DNA of 64,000 nucleotides from Viridibacillus arvi (GTDB lineage Bacteria; Bacillota; Bacilli; Bacillales_A; Planococcaceae), in assembly GCF_001274945.1 (NCBI RefSeq), contig NZ_LILB01000001.1:1137354-1201353 (forward strand). The letters run 5' to 3'. The position numbers were made by a program, and so were the translations under genes. Positions 43,269-53,602 of the stretch are shown in pieces; the stretch's first letter is position 1, and each line of letters starts with the position of its first letter. The notes below the pieces were generated by a model that was not told where the DNA came from, made no database searches, and was given only the letters and a program-made list of their open reading frames with translations.

Positions 43269-44261
43269 TTAATTTTGAGTGGCTATATTAATTTCCTTAT
43301 TATCACTGCCATAAATAACAATGTTGTATGGTTCTTGATTTATCGAGCTAGCATCTCCGTGAGTTGTTATAAACATTCTAATAGACTTCTCAATTTTTTG
43401 AGCTTCTTCTATAGCAGTCGCATCTGTAGGATTTATAGACGTATTTATAAGAAAAGATGATGGTGGTTCAAATAAAGAATAACGAATATCTTTTATTTTC
43501 ATTTCGTCTTTTCCAATGAATTCAGTGTTTATTTTATTTATTATAGCTTGCCATTTCAGGGCTATTTCTTCTTCTTGAGCATCTATTGAATATGTTTTAA
43601 TCAAGTAGGGCTCAAAATTATTTTCCTTTACAATACTTTGTACTATTTTTTGTATTACACCAGTTCTTGTTTCCTTATCTGATGCAACCAATATAATCAT
43701 ATTCTGAACATCATTATTATTAACAGATACCGATATTAGCTTATAATCTTGTAACCTTGTGTCGTTCTTTATATTATTTTGTAATTGTTTTGCCATCAAA
43801 TTGGTTTCTTGATAAATCATTGTATTTAGAGATACATTTTGAAGATCTTGAACAATTTCTAATTTATAATCTGTAAGATCAAATGAGTTTAACAGTGAAT
43901 TAACTTCCTTTTCTATCGCTTTTTCCACTTTTAAAGGATTTTGTTCTGATTTATCTATATTAATAACAATGTTTTTCTTAGGCGCAACTATCGAAACATT
44001 TTCAAACGGATAATTTTTAGAAATTAATCTTTCTGTTATTATTTTGACAATATCTTTATTTAAAAGGGTAGGTTCATATATTAAATTTAAGAAAGGTGTC
44101 TTGGCAAAAACATTATTTATAGTTGGTGAAATAGATGCTGAACCAAATAGCAATACACCTGCTAGAACTGTTCCGCTTATGTAAAATTTCATGGACTTTC
44201 TTTTTTTCTTTCCATTGGTTGTGAACTCAATTTTCAACTTATTTTCATTCTTACTTTGAAT
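43269..44261 (-). CDS. membrane-anchored extracytoplasmic protein of unknown function
   Basis: About 330 residues. A basic N-terminus (N-G-K-K-K-R-K-S-M-K) precedes one membrane helix, followed by a large Ile/Lys/Glu-rich exterior domain with two alternating alpha-beta halves. The only strong ribosome binding site (AAGGAGG, 44277-44271) precedes an in-frame ATT at 44261 by 8 nt; the nearest upstream standard start (TTG 44339) has none and the next downstream start is too far. The architecture resembles anti-sigma factors such as RsiV, but no sigma gene is adjacent. Confidence 0.65.
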   Translation of the reverse strand: MQSKNENKLKIEFTTNGKKKRKSMKFYISGTVLAGVLLFGSASISPTINNVFAKTPFLNLIYEPTLLNKDIVKIITERLISKNYPFENVSIVAPKKNIVINIDKSEQNPLKVEKAIEKEVNSLLNSFDLTDYKLEIVQDLQNVSLNTMIYQETNLMAKQLQNNIKNDTRLQDYKLISVSVNNNDVQNMIILVASDKETRTGVIQKIVQSIVKENNFEPYLIKTYSIDAQEEEIALKWQAIINKINTEFIGKDEMKIKDIRYSLFEPPSSFLINTSINPTDATAIEEAQKIEKSIRMFITTHGDASSINQEPYNIVIYGSDNKEINIATQN

Positions 44262-44488
44262 AAAAACGACCTCCTTCTTTAATAAAATATTGAAGTTAAT
44301 AATGCAATTAAATGGAGTAACCTCAATTTTAATTAGCAAAAAATGAGTACGAGCTTTTGCAATATATAGTAGTTTATGTATGAGTGCTTGTCCTTATCAT
44401 AGAAATACATAGCTAAATGACGATAATCGCCTTCAATTAAATTGTATACAGGAATTGATGGTGTAATGAGAACTATCTATACAAAACA

Positions 44489-44534
44489 AAAATACGGTGG
44501 CTCATTATATTTTCAATGAGCCACCGTATTTTTT
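44489..44534 (-). terminator. terminator of the nad operon
   Basis: Perfect 18-bp arms AAAATACGGTGGCTCATT and complement with an 8-nt loop, T-run on the minus strand, 16 nt past nadA. Confidence 0.92.
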
Positions 44535-44549
44535 AGTAATTATATTTTC

Positions 44550-45659
44550 TTACGCTCTTGCCAACATCCTTTCAAGCGCTTTGATTGCGTCTTTCGTCGT
44601 TTCTTCATCAACCTGAATAACATTAATATCTTCATTATTAACAATGCTATCCAAGCTCCAAAGCAAGTGTGGTAGATCAATACGATTCATAGTCAAACAA
44701 GGACACATGCTTGGATTAAGTGAAACGATTTGTTTGTTAGGATGGTTTTGGATTAAACGATTAACTAAGTTCATTTCCGTTCCGATTGCCCATTTACTAC
44801 CTGGCGCTGCATTCTCGATCGCGTCGATAATATATTTCGTAGAACCGTTGTCATCCGCAAGTTCAACGACTTCTCTTGAACATTCGGGATGAACGATGAT
44901 GCGTATTTCTGGATCGCTTTCACGAAGATCAGCAATATTTTGGACGGTGAATTTCTCATGAACGGAACAATGCCCTTTCCATAAAATCACTTTGATGTCC
45001 TCAATTTCTCCTTCGTACTCTAGCTTATCGTTTATCGGATTCCAAACAGCCATTTGCTCAAGTGGAATACCGATATCGTACGCTGTGTTTCTACCGAGAT
45101 GTTGATCTGGTAAAAACAAAATACGTTCTTTTTGTGTAAATGCCCATTTCACCATTGAATGAGCATTTGATGATGTCACTGTTGCTCCACCATTTTTCCC
45201 AACAAATGCTTTAATAGCTGCAGTTGAGTTGACATATGTTAGTGGTGCGATTGTGTCACCGAACATCTCTGTAAGTGCGTCCCATGCACGATCCGTCTGG
45301 AAAATGTTCGCCATGTCGGCCATCGAACAGCCTGCACGCATGTCAGGTAAGTAAACTTTCTGATGGTCGTTCGTTAATATATCAGCCGTTTCTGCCATGA
45401 AATGCACACCACAAAAAACGATATGCTCCGCTTGTTTATTGGCTGCACAAAGTTGTGCAAGTTGCAGGGAGTCTCCCGTTACATTTGCAAACTGAATGAC
45501 TTCGTCTTTTTGATAATGATGTCCTGGGATGAAAAGTTTCTCCCCGAGCTGTAGTTTGATTGCTATTATACGCGCTTCCATTTCCTCACTCGTTAAATTT
45601 CGGTATGTTTCCGGTAATGTTCCACTTTTTTTCTCTTCAAAATAGTGCATGATGGACAC
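44550..45659 (-). CDS. nadA: quinolinate synthase
   Basis: 369 residues from GTG 45659 (GGGGG 7 nt upstream). A [4Fe-4S] enzyme condensing iminoaspartate with dihydroxyacetone phosphate to quinolinate, the second step of NAD synthesis. The G-H-H-Y-Q-K-D-E-V entry, [18 protein letters not shown] and S-M-C-P-C-L-T-M blocks contain the cluster cysteines. Length matches the long Bacillus type. Third gene of nadB-nadC-nadA. Confidence 0.95.
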   Translation of the reverse strand: MSIMHYFEEKKSGTLPETYRNLTSEEMEARIIAIKLQLGEKLFIPGHHYQKDEVIQFANVTGDSLQLAQLCAANKQAEHIVFCGVHFMAETADILTNDHQKVYLPDMRAGCSMADMANIFQTDRAWDALTEMFGDTIAPLTYVNSTAAIKAFVGKNGGATVTSSNAHSMVKWAFTQKERILFLPDQHLGRNTAYDIGIPLEQMAVWNPINDKLEYEGEIEDIKVILWKGHCSVHEKFTVQNIADLRESDPEIRIIVHPECSREVVELADDNGSTKYIIDAIENAAPGSKWAIGTEMNLVNRLIQNHPNKQIVSLNPSMCPCLTMNRIDLPHLLWSLDSIVNNEDINVIQVDEETTKDAIKALERMLARA

Positions 45660-45672
45660 GTCGATTCCCCCA

Positions 45673-46515
45673 TTATTTAGTGCTGTTCTTAATGTTTGCG
45701 CTAATATCTAGCGCCTTTACAGAATGTGTTAAATAACCTAATGAAATATAATCTACACCCGATTCCGCATATGCTCTGATAGTATCGTTTGTAATCATCC
45801 CAGATGCTTCTGTAATAATTGTGTCAGGTACAATTTGTCTCCATTCTGCAATGATTTCAGGTGTGCAATTGTCGAACATAATAATGTCTACCTTCGCCCC
45901 AACTGCTTCTTGTAATTGCTCGAACGTTTCAATTTCGACTTCAATTTTGACCGTATGTCCAAGTGAAGCTTTTACCGTTTCAACTGCTTTCGTAATTGAG
46001 CCGGCAAAGGCAATGTGATTATCTTTTAACATAACTGCATCATACAATCCATTACGATGATTAAAACCACCGCCTGTACGAACAGCGTATTTATCCAACA
46101 TTCGTAAGCCCGGCATTGTTTTCCTCGTATCACAAATTTTCGTTCCTGTTCCTCTAACTTTCTCCACTACTCGATTTGTTTCAGTCGCAATGGCACTCAT
46201 TCTCTGAATTAAATTTAAAATGACTCGTTCACTTTTAAGCAAGCTATGTATAGGACCTTTTGCTGTTGCAATGACAGTTCCTTTTTCAATTGAATGACCG
46301 TCTTCTACGTAACAATTTACTGTCGAGCTTTGGTCCACAACATGTAATCCCTCTTCAATCACCTTTTTCCCGCAAAAAATACCGTCCATTTTTGCAACGA
46401 TATCCAATTCTCCAATCATCGTTTCAGGGAATAAGAATTCACTAGATAGATCACTATCCCCTATATCCTCTATATAAAATTGCTCAAGCATTGATTTCAA
46501 CTTGATGGTATTCAT
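45673..46515 (-). CDS. nadC: nicotinate-nucleotide pyrophosphorylase (carboxylating)
   Basis: 280 residues. Converts quinolinate and PRPP to nicotinate mononucleotide with loss of CO2. Typical blocks: [41 protein letters not shown] and E-A-S-G-M-I. Its 5' end overlaps nadB by 32 nt, so the two are translationally coupled; GAGGG precedes the ATG inside nadB. Confidence 0.95.
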   Translation of the reverse strand: MNTIKLKSMLEQFYIEDIGDSDLSSEFLFPETMIGELDIVAKMDGIFCGKKVIEEGLHVVDQSSTVNCYVEDGHSIEKGTVIATAKGPIHSLLKSERVILNLIQRMSAIATETNRVVEKVRGTGTKICDTRKTMPGLRMLDKYAVRTGGGFNHRNGLYDAVMLKDNHIAFAGSITKAVETVKASLGHTVKIEVEIETFEQLQEAVGAKVDIIMFDNCTPEIIAEWRQIVPDTIITEASGMITNDTIRAYAESGVDYISLGYLTHSVKALDISANIKNSTK

Positions 46516-48091
46516 GTTGTCGTTCCCTCATTTCGATTCCTTTTTTTGATTGGACAATATGGATTTGTCTCCATCGTTCATCCTCAGTAGGGTAATCTTC
46601 TCGATTGTGAGCTCCTCTACTTTCTTCCCTTAGCTGTGCAGAAGTTGTTATCAGTTTCGCAACTTGCAGCATAAACAATCGTTGTAAAGTTTCGGTACTA
46701 TACTCATCCAATGACATGTCATTTAAAATCCATTCATCATATTCACTTAACCAATCCTGAAGGGTTTTAAGTTCTGAACTGGTCCGAATTATCCCTGCAT
46801 ATGCCATCATTTTTGCACGCAGTTCTTCTTTGTCGGGTAACGGTGGTAAATTAACCGTCATATCTTTCGTCAGGTCATTATATGGGATTACCACTTCTTC
46901 TTGAATCAACTGTTCATTTAAATGATTAGCTAATCTTTGGCCATAATGAAGTCCTTCTAACAAGGAATTACTTGCAAGTCGGTTGGCGCCATGGACACCT
47001 GTAGAAGCTGTTTCACCAATTGCATACAAACCATCAATAGACGTTTTCCCTACCGAATTAACAGCAATTCCTCCCATCAAAAAATGGCATCCCGGCGCAA
47101 CCGGTATTTTCTTTTCTTTTAGTGACACTCCATTTGTCTGACACATTGCCGTAATTGTTGGAAATTGCTCTTCGAATCGGTCGATCATCGATATATCCAA
47201 ATAAACTTCTTTTTTAGCCAATCGCTGTTGATATAGTTCTTTTGCAACGATATGTCTCGGAGCTAAGTCTTCCATTGGATGTTTACCGGACATTATCGAC
47301 TTCCCTGATTCATCTATCAGATGGGCCCCCTCTCCCCTGACTGCTTCAGAAATCAAACCCGCTGTTTTCCCTTTTAAATAGAGAAGTGTCGGATGAAATT
47401 GAATGAATTCCATATCTACAATTTCTGCACCTGCTCGATAAGCTAAAGCAATTCCATCACCAGCTACTGAAGGATCGTTTGATGTAATAGAAAACAATCC
47501 GCCAATGCCTCCCATAGCTAAAATCACTTGATGACCAAAATAAGATTCATTTTGACCATTCTTGTCCTTCGCTTTAATACCGATACACTTTTTCGTAGTA
47601 GGATGAATAATCAGTTCATATACAAACCGATTTTCTAAAATATCAATATCGTGCCTTAGTGTTGAATTAAGATGTTCCATTATGTATTTCCCAGTTGCAT
47701 CACCGCCACAGTGGACAATCCTTTTCTGTCCATGAGCGCCTTCCATTCCTAAATCTAATTGACCATCGTTATCTTTATCAAAATCAAGTCCACTTTTTTT
47801 CAATTGTTCTATAAGTTTTGGGCCGTTTTCAACTAGATTAAGTACTTCCTTTTCATTATGAAAGTCGCATCCAGCTTTAATCGTATCTTGATAGTGAAAT
47901 GCTGGTTTATCCTCTTTGCCTACAGCCGATGCGATACCACCTTGTGCTCGATATGAATTATTGGCTCGTTTTGTGGATTTTGTTATAACGAGTATACAAA
48001 ATTGATCGTTTAGATGATTGGCTAGTTGCATGGCAGCGATTCCGCTACCGACAATGATGCAGTTATACATCTTCACTAGTATCCTCTCCAA
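46484..48091 (-). CDS. nadB: L-aspartate oxidase
   Basis: 535 residues. FAD enzyme oxidising L-aspartate to iminoaspartate. FAD-binding V-G-S-G-I-A-A-M-Q-L-A near residue 13, R-A-Q-G-G-I-A-S-A-V-G, the H-C-G-G-D-A-T-G-K active-site loop, E-F-I-Q-F-H-P-T and G-E-T-A-S-T-G-V-H-G-A-N-R-L-A-S-N-S. First gene of the operon, downstream of the palindromic NiaR-type site at 48107-48128. Confidence 0.93.
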   Translation of the reverse strand: MERILVKMYNCIIVGSGIAAMQLANHLNDQFCILVITKSTKRANNSYRAQGGIASAVGKEDKPAFHYQDTIKAGCDFHNEKEVLNLVENGPKLIEQLKKSGLDFDKDNDGQLDLGMEGAHGQKRIVHCGGDATGKYIMEHLNSTLRHDIDILENRFVYELIIHPTTKKCIGIKAKDKNGQNESYFGHQVILAMGGIGGLFSITSNDPSVAGDGIALAYRAGAEIVDMEFIQFHPTLLYLKGKTAGLISEAVRGEGAHLIDESGKSIMSGKHPMEDLAPRHIVAKELYQQRLAKKEVYLDISMIDRFEEQFPTITAMCQTNGVSLKEKKIPVAPGCHFLMGGIAVNSVGKTSIDGLYAIGETASTGVHGANRLASNSLLEGLHYGQRLANHLNEQLIQEEVVIPYNDLTKDMTVNLPPLPDKEELRAKMMAYAGIIRTSSELKTLQDWLSEYDEWILNDMSLDEYSTETLQRLFMLQVAKLITTSAQLREESRGAHNREDYPTEDERWRQIHIVQSKKGIEMRERQHEYHQVEINA

Positions 48092-48106
48092 ATCTTTTTG
48101 TATCTT

Positions 48107-48128
48107 GATAGGTGTCTTGTCACCTATC
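48107..48128. promoter_or_regulatory. NiaR-type operator between nadB and the nifS-like gene
   Basis: Palindrome GATAGGTGTCTTGTCACCTATC, close to the Bacillus NiaR (YrxA) site built on TAGGTGTC-TTG-ACACCTA. It lies 16 bp before nadB and 61-82 bp before the divergent nifS-like gene, where it could shut off both when nicotinate is plentiful. The adjacent niaR gene is truncated (see 49346-49594). Confidence 0.8.
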
Positions 48129-48188
48129 TTTACATAAAAGAGGAACTATGGCAAGATGAAATTATTATGTAACTGGAGGGAAAGAACT

Positions 48189-49331
48189 TTGCATTATTTT
48201 GATTATGCGGCAACAACGCCATTACATCCGAGCGCGGCACATGTATACAGTGAACTTTCGCAGTTATGCTATGGCAATACGAGTAGCTTACATGAAGTGG
48301 GAACTGAAGCAGTAAATACGCTGACTTTTTGTCGTGAGGAACTTGCAAAGATGCTTGACGTTGATACTGCAGGACTTTATTTCACCTCTGGGGGTACAGA
48401 AAGTAATTTACTTTCTATCATTTCACTAGCGAAAGCGAATCGGCATAAAGGGAATCATATCATTACAACTATGGGAGAACACCCATCTATCGATTCTGCC
48501 TTGGAGTATTTAAAAAAAGATGGATTCAACGTAACGACAATCCCCTTTACTGAGGAAGGTATTGTGAACCTAGAATTGTTTGAAAATGCTTTAACTAGCG
48601 AAACCGTTCTAGTAAGTATCCAACATGTTAATCCAGAGATTGGAACGATACAGCCGCTAAATAAGATTGCTGAAATTTTAAAAGAGCGCTCCATTCTACT
48701 ACATAGTGATTGTGTTCAGTCATTCGGAAAAATAGATTTAAAATCGATTGCGTCTATTGTCGACAGCTTAACAATTTCAAGTCATAAAGTGTATGGCCCT
48801 AAAGGTGTTGGCGCGGCATATATTCAACCTCGTCATCGACTTGTTCCCGTTTTTCCTGGCCTCGTACATGAATCAGGCTTTAGAGGTGGTACAGTTAATG
48901 TCCCTGGCATCGCGGCATTTACCACTGCTGCTGACTGTGCAATCAAAATGGACCATCAAGGGAAATCATTTCGAGATGCATTTCTAAACAAAATACAAAA
49001 GCATCATGAACTATTTACTATTTATCAGTCACCTAATAGTAATTTACAATTTCAAAACATTATTGGGCTTGGAGTAAGAAATGTTGAGGGCCAACTAATC
49101 ATGCTCGAATTGAATCGACTCGGTTTTGCCATTTCAACTGGTAGTGCGTGCCAAGTCGGTCAACAACATGCATCAAAAGCTATGATGGCTCTACAAGTAC
49201 CTTCACAACAAGCGAGTGAATTTATCCGTATCTCTTTTGGACGAGATACAACTTTAGATAGCGTTAATGAATTAGCTGATCGGCTCATAGAAATTGCAAA
49301 CAAAATACGGACACCCATTAAAGAAAACTAA
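48189..49331 (+). CDS. NifS-like cysteine desulfurase of the nad cluster
   Basis: 380 residues from TTG 48189, preceded by GGAGGG at 8 nt, giving the usual short start (L)-H-Y-F-D-Y-A-A-T-T-P-L; ATG 48156 would add 11 odd residues. PLP enzyme with S-G-G-T-E-S-N, the PLP Lys in S-S-H-K-V-Y-G-P-K-G-V-G, and the sulfur-acceptor Cys in T-G-S-A-C-Q-V-G. In bacilli this gene stands divergent to nadB and supplies sulfur for the NadA Fe-S cluster. Confidence 0.9.
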   Translation: MHYFDYAATTPLHPSAAHVYSELSQLCYGNTSSLHEVGTEAVNTLTFCREELAKMLDVDTAGLYFTSGGTESNLLSIISLAKANRHKGNHIITTMGEHPSIDSALEYLKKDGFNVTTIPFTEEGIVNLELFENALTSETVLVSIQHVNPEIGTIQPLNKIAEILKERSILLHSDCVQSFGKIDLKSIASIVDSLTISSHKVYGPKGVGAAYIQPRHRLVPVFPGLVHESGFRGGTVNVPGIAAFTTAADCAIKMDHQGKSFRDAFLNKIQKHHELFTIYQSPNSNLQFQNIIGLGVRNVEGQLIMLELNRLGFAISTGSACQVGQQHASKAMMALQVPSQQASEFIRISFGRDTTLDSVNELADRLIEIANKIRTPIKEN

Positions 49332-49345
49332 CTGCATTAGGAGGA

Positions 49346-49594
49346 ATGAAGATGAAGGCAAGCGAAAAAATGCTCGGCAAGGAACGCCGTCAATTTATTG
49401 TTGACACATTACTCTCATCCACCGAACCATTGACGGGAAGAGCACTAGGAGAAATGACAAATGTAACTCGGCAAGTGATTGTCAGTGATATTACATTACT
49501 CAAGGCAAAAAATGAACCAATTATTGCGACCAGTCAAGGGTAAATCTATTTGGATGTGCAAATGATACGAACTGGAGAAGGATTAAAGTTATAA
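49346..49594 (+). pseudogene. niaR: truncated NiaR (YrxA) nicotinate-responsive repressor
   Basis: ATG with AGGAGG 6 nt upstream opens a 65-codon frame containing only the winged helix: R-R-Q-F-I-V-D-T-L-L, P-L-T-G-R-A-L-G, N-V-T-R-Q-V-I-V-S-D-I. TAA at 49541 falls where intact NiaR has Tyr of G-Y-x-Y, and the codons after it (I-Y-L-D-V-Q) continue the family sequence for a short way before it ends. The C-terminal 3H nicotinate-binding domain (about 110 residues) is gone, so normal regulation should be lost. Confidence 0.82.
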
Positions 49595-49636
49595 AACCAT
49601 TCTAATGACGCATATGACAACCTTAATTAAAAGAAA

Positions 49637-49678
49637 AAATGATATAAATAATGCCACAAAGCATATTTATATCATTTG
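49637..49678. terminator. terminator-like hairpin after niaR
   Basis: AAATGATATAAATA and its exact complement with a 13-nt loop. AT-rich stem, convergent position; weak. Confidence 0.5.
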
Positions 49679-49780
49679 TAGTTTGTATGAAGCCACTATA
49701 CATGTTATTTGTCATTGTACGGTGAGTTCGAATTAAATGAAGAAGGTTTCTTGAAATTTCAACTTAATCACTATAATCCC

Positions 49781-51442
49781 CTACTCCATTAACTTAGGAA
49801 AAACAACGATCACTACTGTACCAGATGAATTGGACTGTACACTAATTTCTCCGTCCATTGCTTCTACAAGTTGCTTTGTAATAGCAAGTCCAAGTCCTGT
49901 CCCTGAAGCCTCTGAAGTCGTATTTGTTCCTCGATAATAACGATTGAACAGATTATCTAATTCATCTTTAGGAATGCCTTGTCCTTCATCTCGAATTTGA
50001 AATTGTACCTTATTATCTAACTCAGTTATTTGCAAATAAATTGATGTACCTTCTGAAGTATGTTTTTCCGCATTTCCTACAATATTATCGAGAATACGCT
50101 TTAGTAAAATTGAATCAGCTAATATATGTATTTCGCTATTCATCTGCTCCATCTTAACATTTTCAGAAGTAGTGTTTTTTACATACTCATTTATAAATGC
50201 ATTCAAATTTACTTCTTCCATAGAAATAACAATCGCATTGTTTCTTAGTTGATATGTATATGTTAAATCTTCAATTAGTGCATCCATATATTCAGCTTTT
50301 TCCTGCATCGTTACAGCAAATTTCCGTACATCTTCTTGTGACCATTCATGATCCATAGAAGATAACATTTTAGAATAGCCATAAATAGAGCTAAGTGGTG
50401 TTTTCAAATCATGAGAAAGACCTGTTATCCATTCTTCACGTAACTTTTCACTCTGCTGTATTTTGCATTCATTATCAGCTAATTTAGTAGACAATTGAGT
50501 TAGTGATTGATCTACTTCATCAAAAATACGGTATTTTCTCTTGAAGCGTCCGTTTCTTTTACGCCTTAGCTTATGATCGTTTACAAAGCCAAAGTCTTGT
50601 CCTGCTAATTTTTCAATTCTCTTTAGAAAATGTAAAACAGGTCTTCCAAAACGATTGCCTATAAAAGCTGAGAAAATAACGATAAGAATTAACAGATACA
50701 CATGGAAAATCGCAATCACAATTAATGCCTTTTTTAAACCATTCATAAAAATAGGTTCACTTGGATTATAGTGAGGATTTTTCATACGGACGACAAGTAA
50801 TGAGCCGTCCTTTAATATTTCTGAAGCAACAAGCTCTTTCGTCTCTGTTAAATTCCCACTCCCCATCAAAATCTTGATTGGTTCAAGTTCTTTTGTTTCT
50901 TTGCCAAATAGAATCTTCTGTCGTTGGCCATTTGCACTATATTGTTCTACTATCGCATCCGATTTACTGAGATGTTGCTTTATTGTACTAGATATATGTT
51001 GAATACCCTGTTCTGAAATAACCTCTAGTAAATTTTCGGCTGTATTATTCTGTATAAAAACAAGGTATTGATCATTTTTGATCCGCCAAATATGTCCTTC
51101 TTCATGCTTCTCTATTTTTGCCAATTCCTTCATGGTGTAGGATCTGGCTTGTTTTTCTGAACTGGCAAGTAATTGTCCATTCTCATCAAGCAAATGGATA
51201 ACTCCTCCACTTTTTTCTGCTGAATTAATCAACTTCTGAGTTAGTTTGAAAGAGCCATTCTTCTCTTCTATATCCATTTCAACATCCATTTTATCCATCG
51301 TCATTAAGTTTACATAACTCGATGCCTTTTCATTTTCATACACTGCATAAAAGATTAAAGACATAACAGACAGGAGTAAAATAATATAAAATACCGCAAA
51401 GTAGCTAATAAATCTTAAAGTCATCTTACTCGATAAACGCAT
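49781..51442 (-). CDS. sensor histidine kinase
   Basis: 553 residues. Membrane helices at about 12-35 and 232-255 flank an extracytoplasmic sensor region of about 200 residues. A linker follows, then the H-box S-H344-D-L-K-T-P, N-box region D-N-I-V-G-N-A-E-K-H and G-boxes D-E-G-Q-G-I-P and G-T-G-L-G-L-A-I. Complete, so functional autophosphorylation is expected. Encoded 3 nt after its response regulator on the same strand. The ligand is unknown. Confidence 0.92.
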   Translation of the reverse strand: MRLSSKMTLRFISYFAVFYIILLLSVMSLIFYAVYENEKASSYVNLMTMDKMDVEMDIEEKNGSFKLTQKLINSAEKSGGVIHLLDENGQLLASSEKQARSYTMKELAKIEKHEEGHIWRIKNDQYLVFIQNNTAENLLEVISEQGIQHISSTIKQHLSKSDAIVEQYSANGQRQKILFGKETKELEPIKILMGSGNLTETKELVASEILKDGSLLVVRMKNPHYNPSEPIFMNGLKKALIVIAIFHVYLLILIVIFSAFIGNRFGRPVLHFLKRIEKLAGQDFGFVNDHKLRRKRNGRFKRKYRIFDEVDQSLTQLSTKLADNECKIQQSEKLREEWITGLSHDLKTPLSSIYGYSKMLSSMDHEWSQEDVRKFAVTMQEKAEYMDALIEDLTYTYQLRNNAIVISMEEVNLNAFINEYVKNTTSENVKMEQMNSEIHILADSILLKRILDNIVGNAEKHTSEGTSIYLQITELDNKVQFQIRDEGQGIPKDELDNLFNRYYRGTNTTSEASGTGLGLAITKQLVEAMDGEISVQSNSSGTVVIVVFPKLME

Positions 51443-51445
51443 TTC

Positions 51446-52162
51446 TTACTCCCCCTTAACTAATTTGTAGCCAACTCCTCTTACTGTTGTTATAAGTGCA
51501 GGGCGACCTGGGTCTACTTCTATTTTTTCACGCAACTTTCGAATATGGACCATGATGGTATTATCATCAACATAATAATCATCACCCCATACTTGTTCGT
51601 AAATTTGTTCCTTTGACAGAACTTGTCCAGGATGCTCGCAAAATAATTGTAATAAATGAAAGAGCTTACCAGATAAAATTGTTTTTTCCCCGTCAATTAT
51701 TAACTCGGCAGCTGAAATATTTAGCTGAAAGCGTCCATAATCAAATGTATCTTCTGGAATTGTTACTTTTCTTAATGCACTATATCGCTTACTATGTACT
51801 TTCACACGAGCTGCTAATTCTAATGGATTAAATGGTTTTGTAATATAATCATCTGCACCAGACATAAACCCCCGTAGTATATCAGCATCTGAAACTTTTG
51901 CCGTTAAAAAGAAAATTGGTGCATTATGAGTAGGACGTATTTTCTCAGCAAGTTCAAGCCCAGTACCATCTGGCAACATAATATCTAAAATAAAAAAATC
52001 GTATTTTACTTTTTCAATTTGTTTAGTGGCTTCATCCACACTTCCACAAATATCCACATATGAAAAACCTTCTTTTCGTAATATAATATCTACCATGTCT
52101 GCAATTGCTTGTTCATCATCTACGACCAATATTTTAGCATCCATTTTCAATGCACTCTCCAA
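51446..52162 (-). CDS. OmpR/PhoB-family response regulator
   Basis: 238 residues: receiver domain (about 8-122) with acidic pocket D-D-E, phospho-acceptor D60 in L-D-I-M-L-P-D-G, T and K in F-L-T-A-K and I-T-K-P-F, and a C-terminal winged helix (about 140-235) ending G-V-G-Y-K-L. Operon with the kinase 49781-51442. The divergent DUF418 gene begins 90 bp upstream, so it is a likely target. Confidence 0.93.
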   Translation of the reverse strand: MESALKMDAKILVVDDEQAIADMVDIILRKEGFSYVDICGSVDEATKQIEKVKYDFFILDIMLPDGTGLELAEKIRPTHNAPIFFLTAKVSDADILRGFMSGADDYITKPFNPLELAARVKVHSKRYSALRKVTIPEDTFDYGRFQLNISAAELIIDGEKTILSGKLFHLLQLFCEHPGQVLSKEQIYEQVWGDDYYVDDNTIMVHIRKLREKIEVDPGRPALITTVRGVGYKLVKGE

Positions 52163-52251
52163 TTTAAGGTGATTTTAAGATTTATTTCAGTTCAGCATAA
52201 GAATCTCTATCTATACTAACAAATAGAGAGTATTTAAGGAGGAATTTTTTT

Positions 52252-53424
52252 TTGGAACGACAGCGTGTTCGATTAGTAGATAGTTTAAGAGGATTTAGTT
52301 TATTTGGTATTTTACTTGCCAATTTGCTTATTTTTCAATATGGCATGTTTGGAAAGGACCTTATTTCATTTTATAATTTATCCGATTTCAATTTCGGTTC
52401 TTATAAATTTATTCAAGTGTTTGTAGAAGGTACATTTATGCCCATCTTTACTTTTTTATTTGGCTATTCACTTATTAAATTAGTTGAATCTATAAGAGAA
52501 AAAGGAAGAAAGTCTCGTTGGTTTTTAGTTAGACGTTTTTTAATGCTATTAACTTTAGGTTTACTACATAGTACATATATTTGGGAAGGTGATATCCTCA
52601 CTTTTTACGGTGGTATTGGCTTCTTTTTATTTTTCTTTATCAATCGTAAACCAAAAACACTCATTATTTGGGGTATTGTATTATTGTTATTAATCACTGT
52701 AACAGGCTACGGAAAATATGAAGAAACTGAAAAAGAAAAAACTATAACTGCAAGCTACGTAGAAAAGACTACTGACATATATAAAAATGGGACATATTCA
52801 GAAATCAAAGATCACCGTAATAACGGTGAAGATCCTTTGACTGCCATGTTTGATGAGGATACAATTCCTTCATTTTTCATCATACTTTTACTTCCATTTG
52901 TAATAGCTCCATTATTTTTGTTTGGTATGGCTGCAGCAAAATTAAACATTTTCGCAAAACCTAAGGAAGAACGAAATTCATACTTTAAATATATGTTAAT
53001 TTTCATTCCACTCGGTCTTATTTTAAAGATCATCGGGCATTTAGCAGAGAAAAGTGATTGGGCTTCCATTGGAGTAATGAGCGGGGGACCAATTCTAGCA
53101 TTAGGCTATATGGCAGCTTTTGCATATCTATTTTCTAGCCATTCACAAGCTTTACCATTCCGAGCATTTGAGAGCGTTGGAAAGCTATCTCTTACAAACT
53201 ATATTATGCAATCTGTTATTTGTACGACTATTTTCTACGGCTACGGACTTGGTTTATTCGGTAACTTCGGTACATTTAATAGTATTTTAATTGGTGTCGT
53301 TATCTTTGCAATTCAATGCTTCATCAGTACTATGTATTTGAAAAAATTCAAACGTGGCCCATTAGAGTTATTACTTCGCATCGTGACAAATTTCTCTTGG
53401 AATGGTCGTGTAAAAACAAAGTAA
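52252..53424 (+). CDS. DUF418 family membrane protein
   Basis: 390 residues from TTG 52252 (AGGAGG 8 nt upstream). Starts R-V-R-L-V-D-S-L-R-G-F-S-L-F-G-I-L, the entry of the YeiB/DUF418 family, with about eight to ten membrane helices and a C-terminal DUF418 segment containing S-V-G-K-L-S-L-T-N-Y-I-M-Q-S. Distantly related to acyltransferase-3 proteins. Function not established. Divergent from the two-component system, which probably controls it. Confidence 0.85.
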   Translation: MERQRVRLVDSLRGFSLFGILLANLLIFQYGMFGKDLISFYNLSDFNFGSYKFIQVFVEGTFMPIFTFLFGYSLIKLVESIREKGRKSRWFLVRRFLMLLTLGLLHSTYIWEGDILTFYGGIGFFLFFFINRKPKTLIIWGIVLLLLITVTGYGKYEETEKEKTITASYVEKTTDIYKNGTYSEIKDHRNNGEDPLTAMFDEDTIPSFFIILLLPFVIAPLFLFGMAAAKLNIFAKPKEERNSYFKYMLIFIPLGLILKIIGHLAEKSDWASIGVMSGGPILALGYMAAFAYLFSSHSQALPFRAFESVGKLSLTNYIMQSVICTTIFYGYGLGLFGNFGTFNSILIGVVIFAIQCFISTMYLKKFKRGPLELLLRIVTNFSWNGRVKTK

Positions 53425-53602
53425 AAGGATGTTTTTGGCCCCTTTTAATCTATATCCTTACACAGCAATTACCTTTTTCTATCTAAAAAGAATACCTCTC
53501 TTTACTTTTACGGATTACAGCCGTATTAATACTAGCAGATACAATGTTCAATTTAGAAGTACGCTCAGAACGAGAATCAGAATAATAAGTCGGAGGTAAA
53601 AG
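53425..53602. other. intergenic region
   Basis: AT-rich sequence with no supported gene or strong hairpin. It leads to a 20-codon frame at 53603. Confidence 0.4.
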
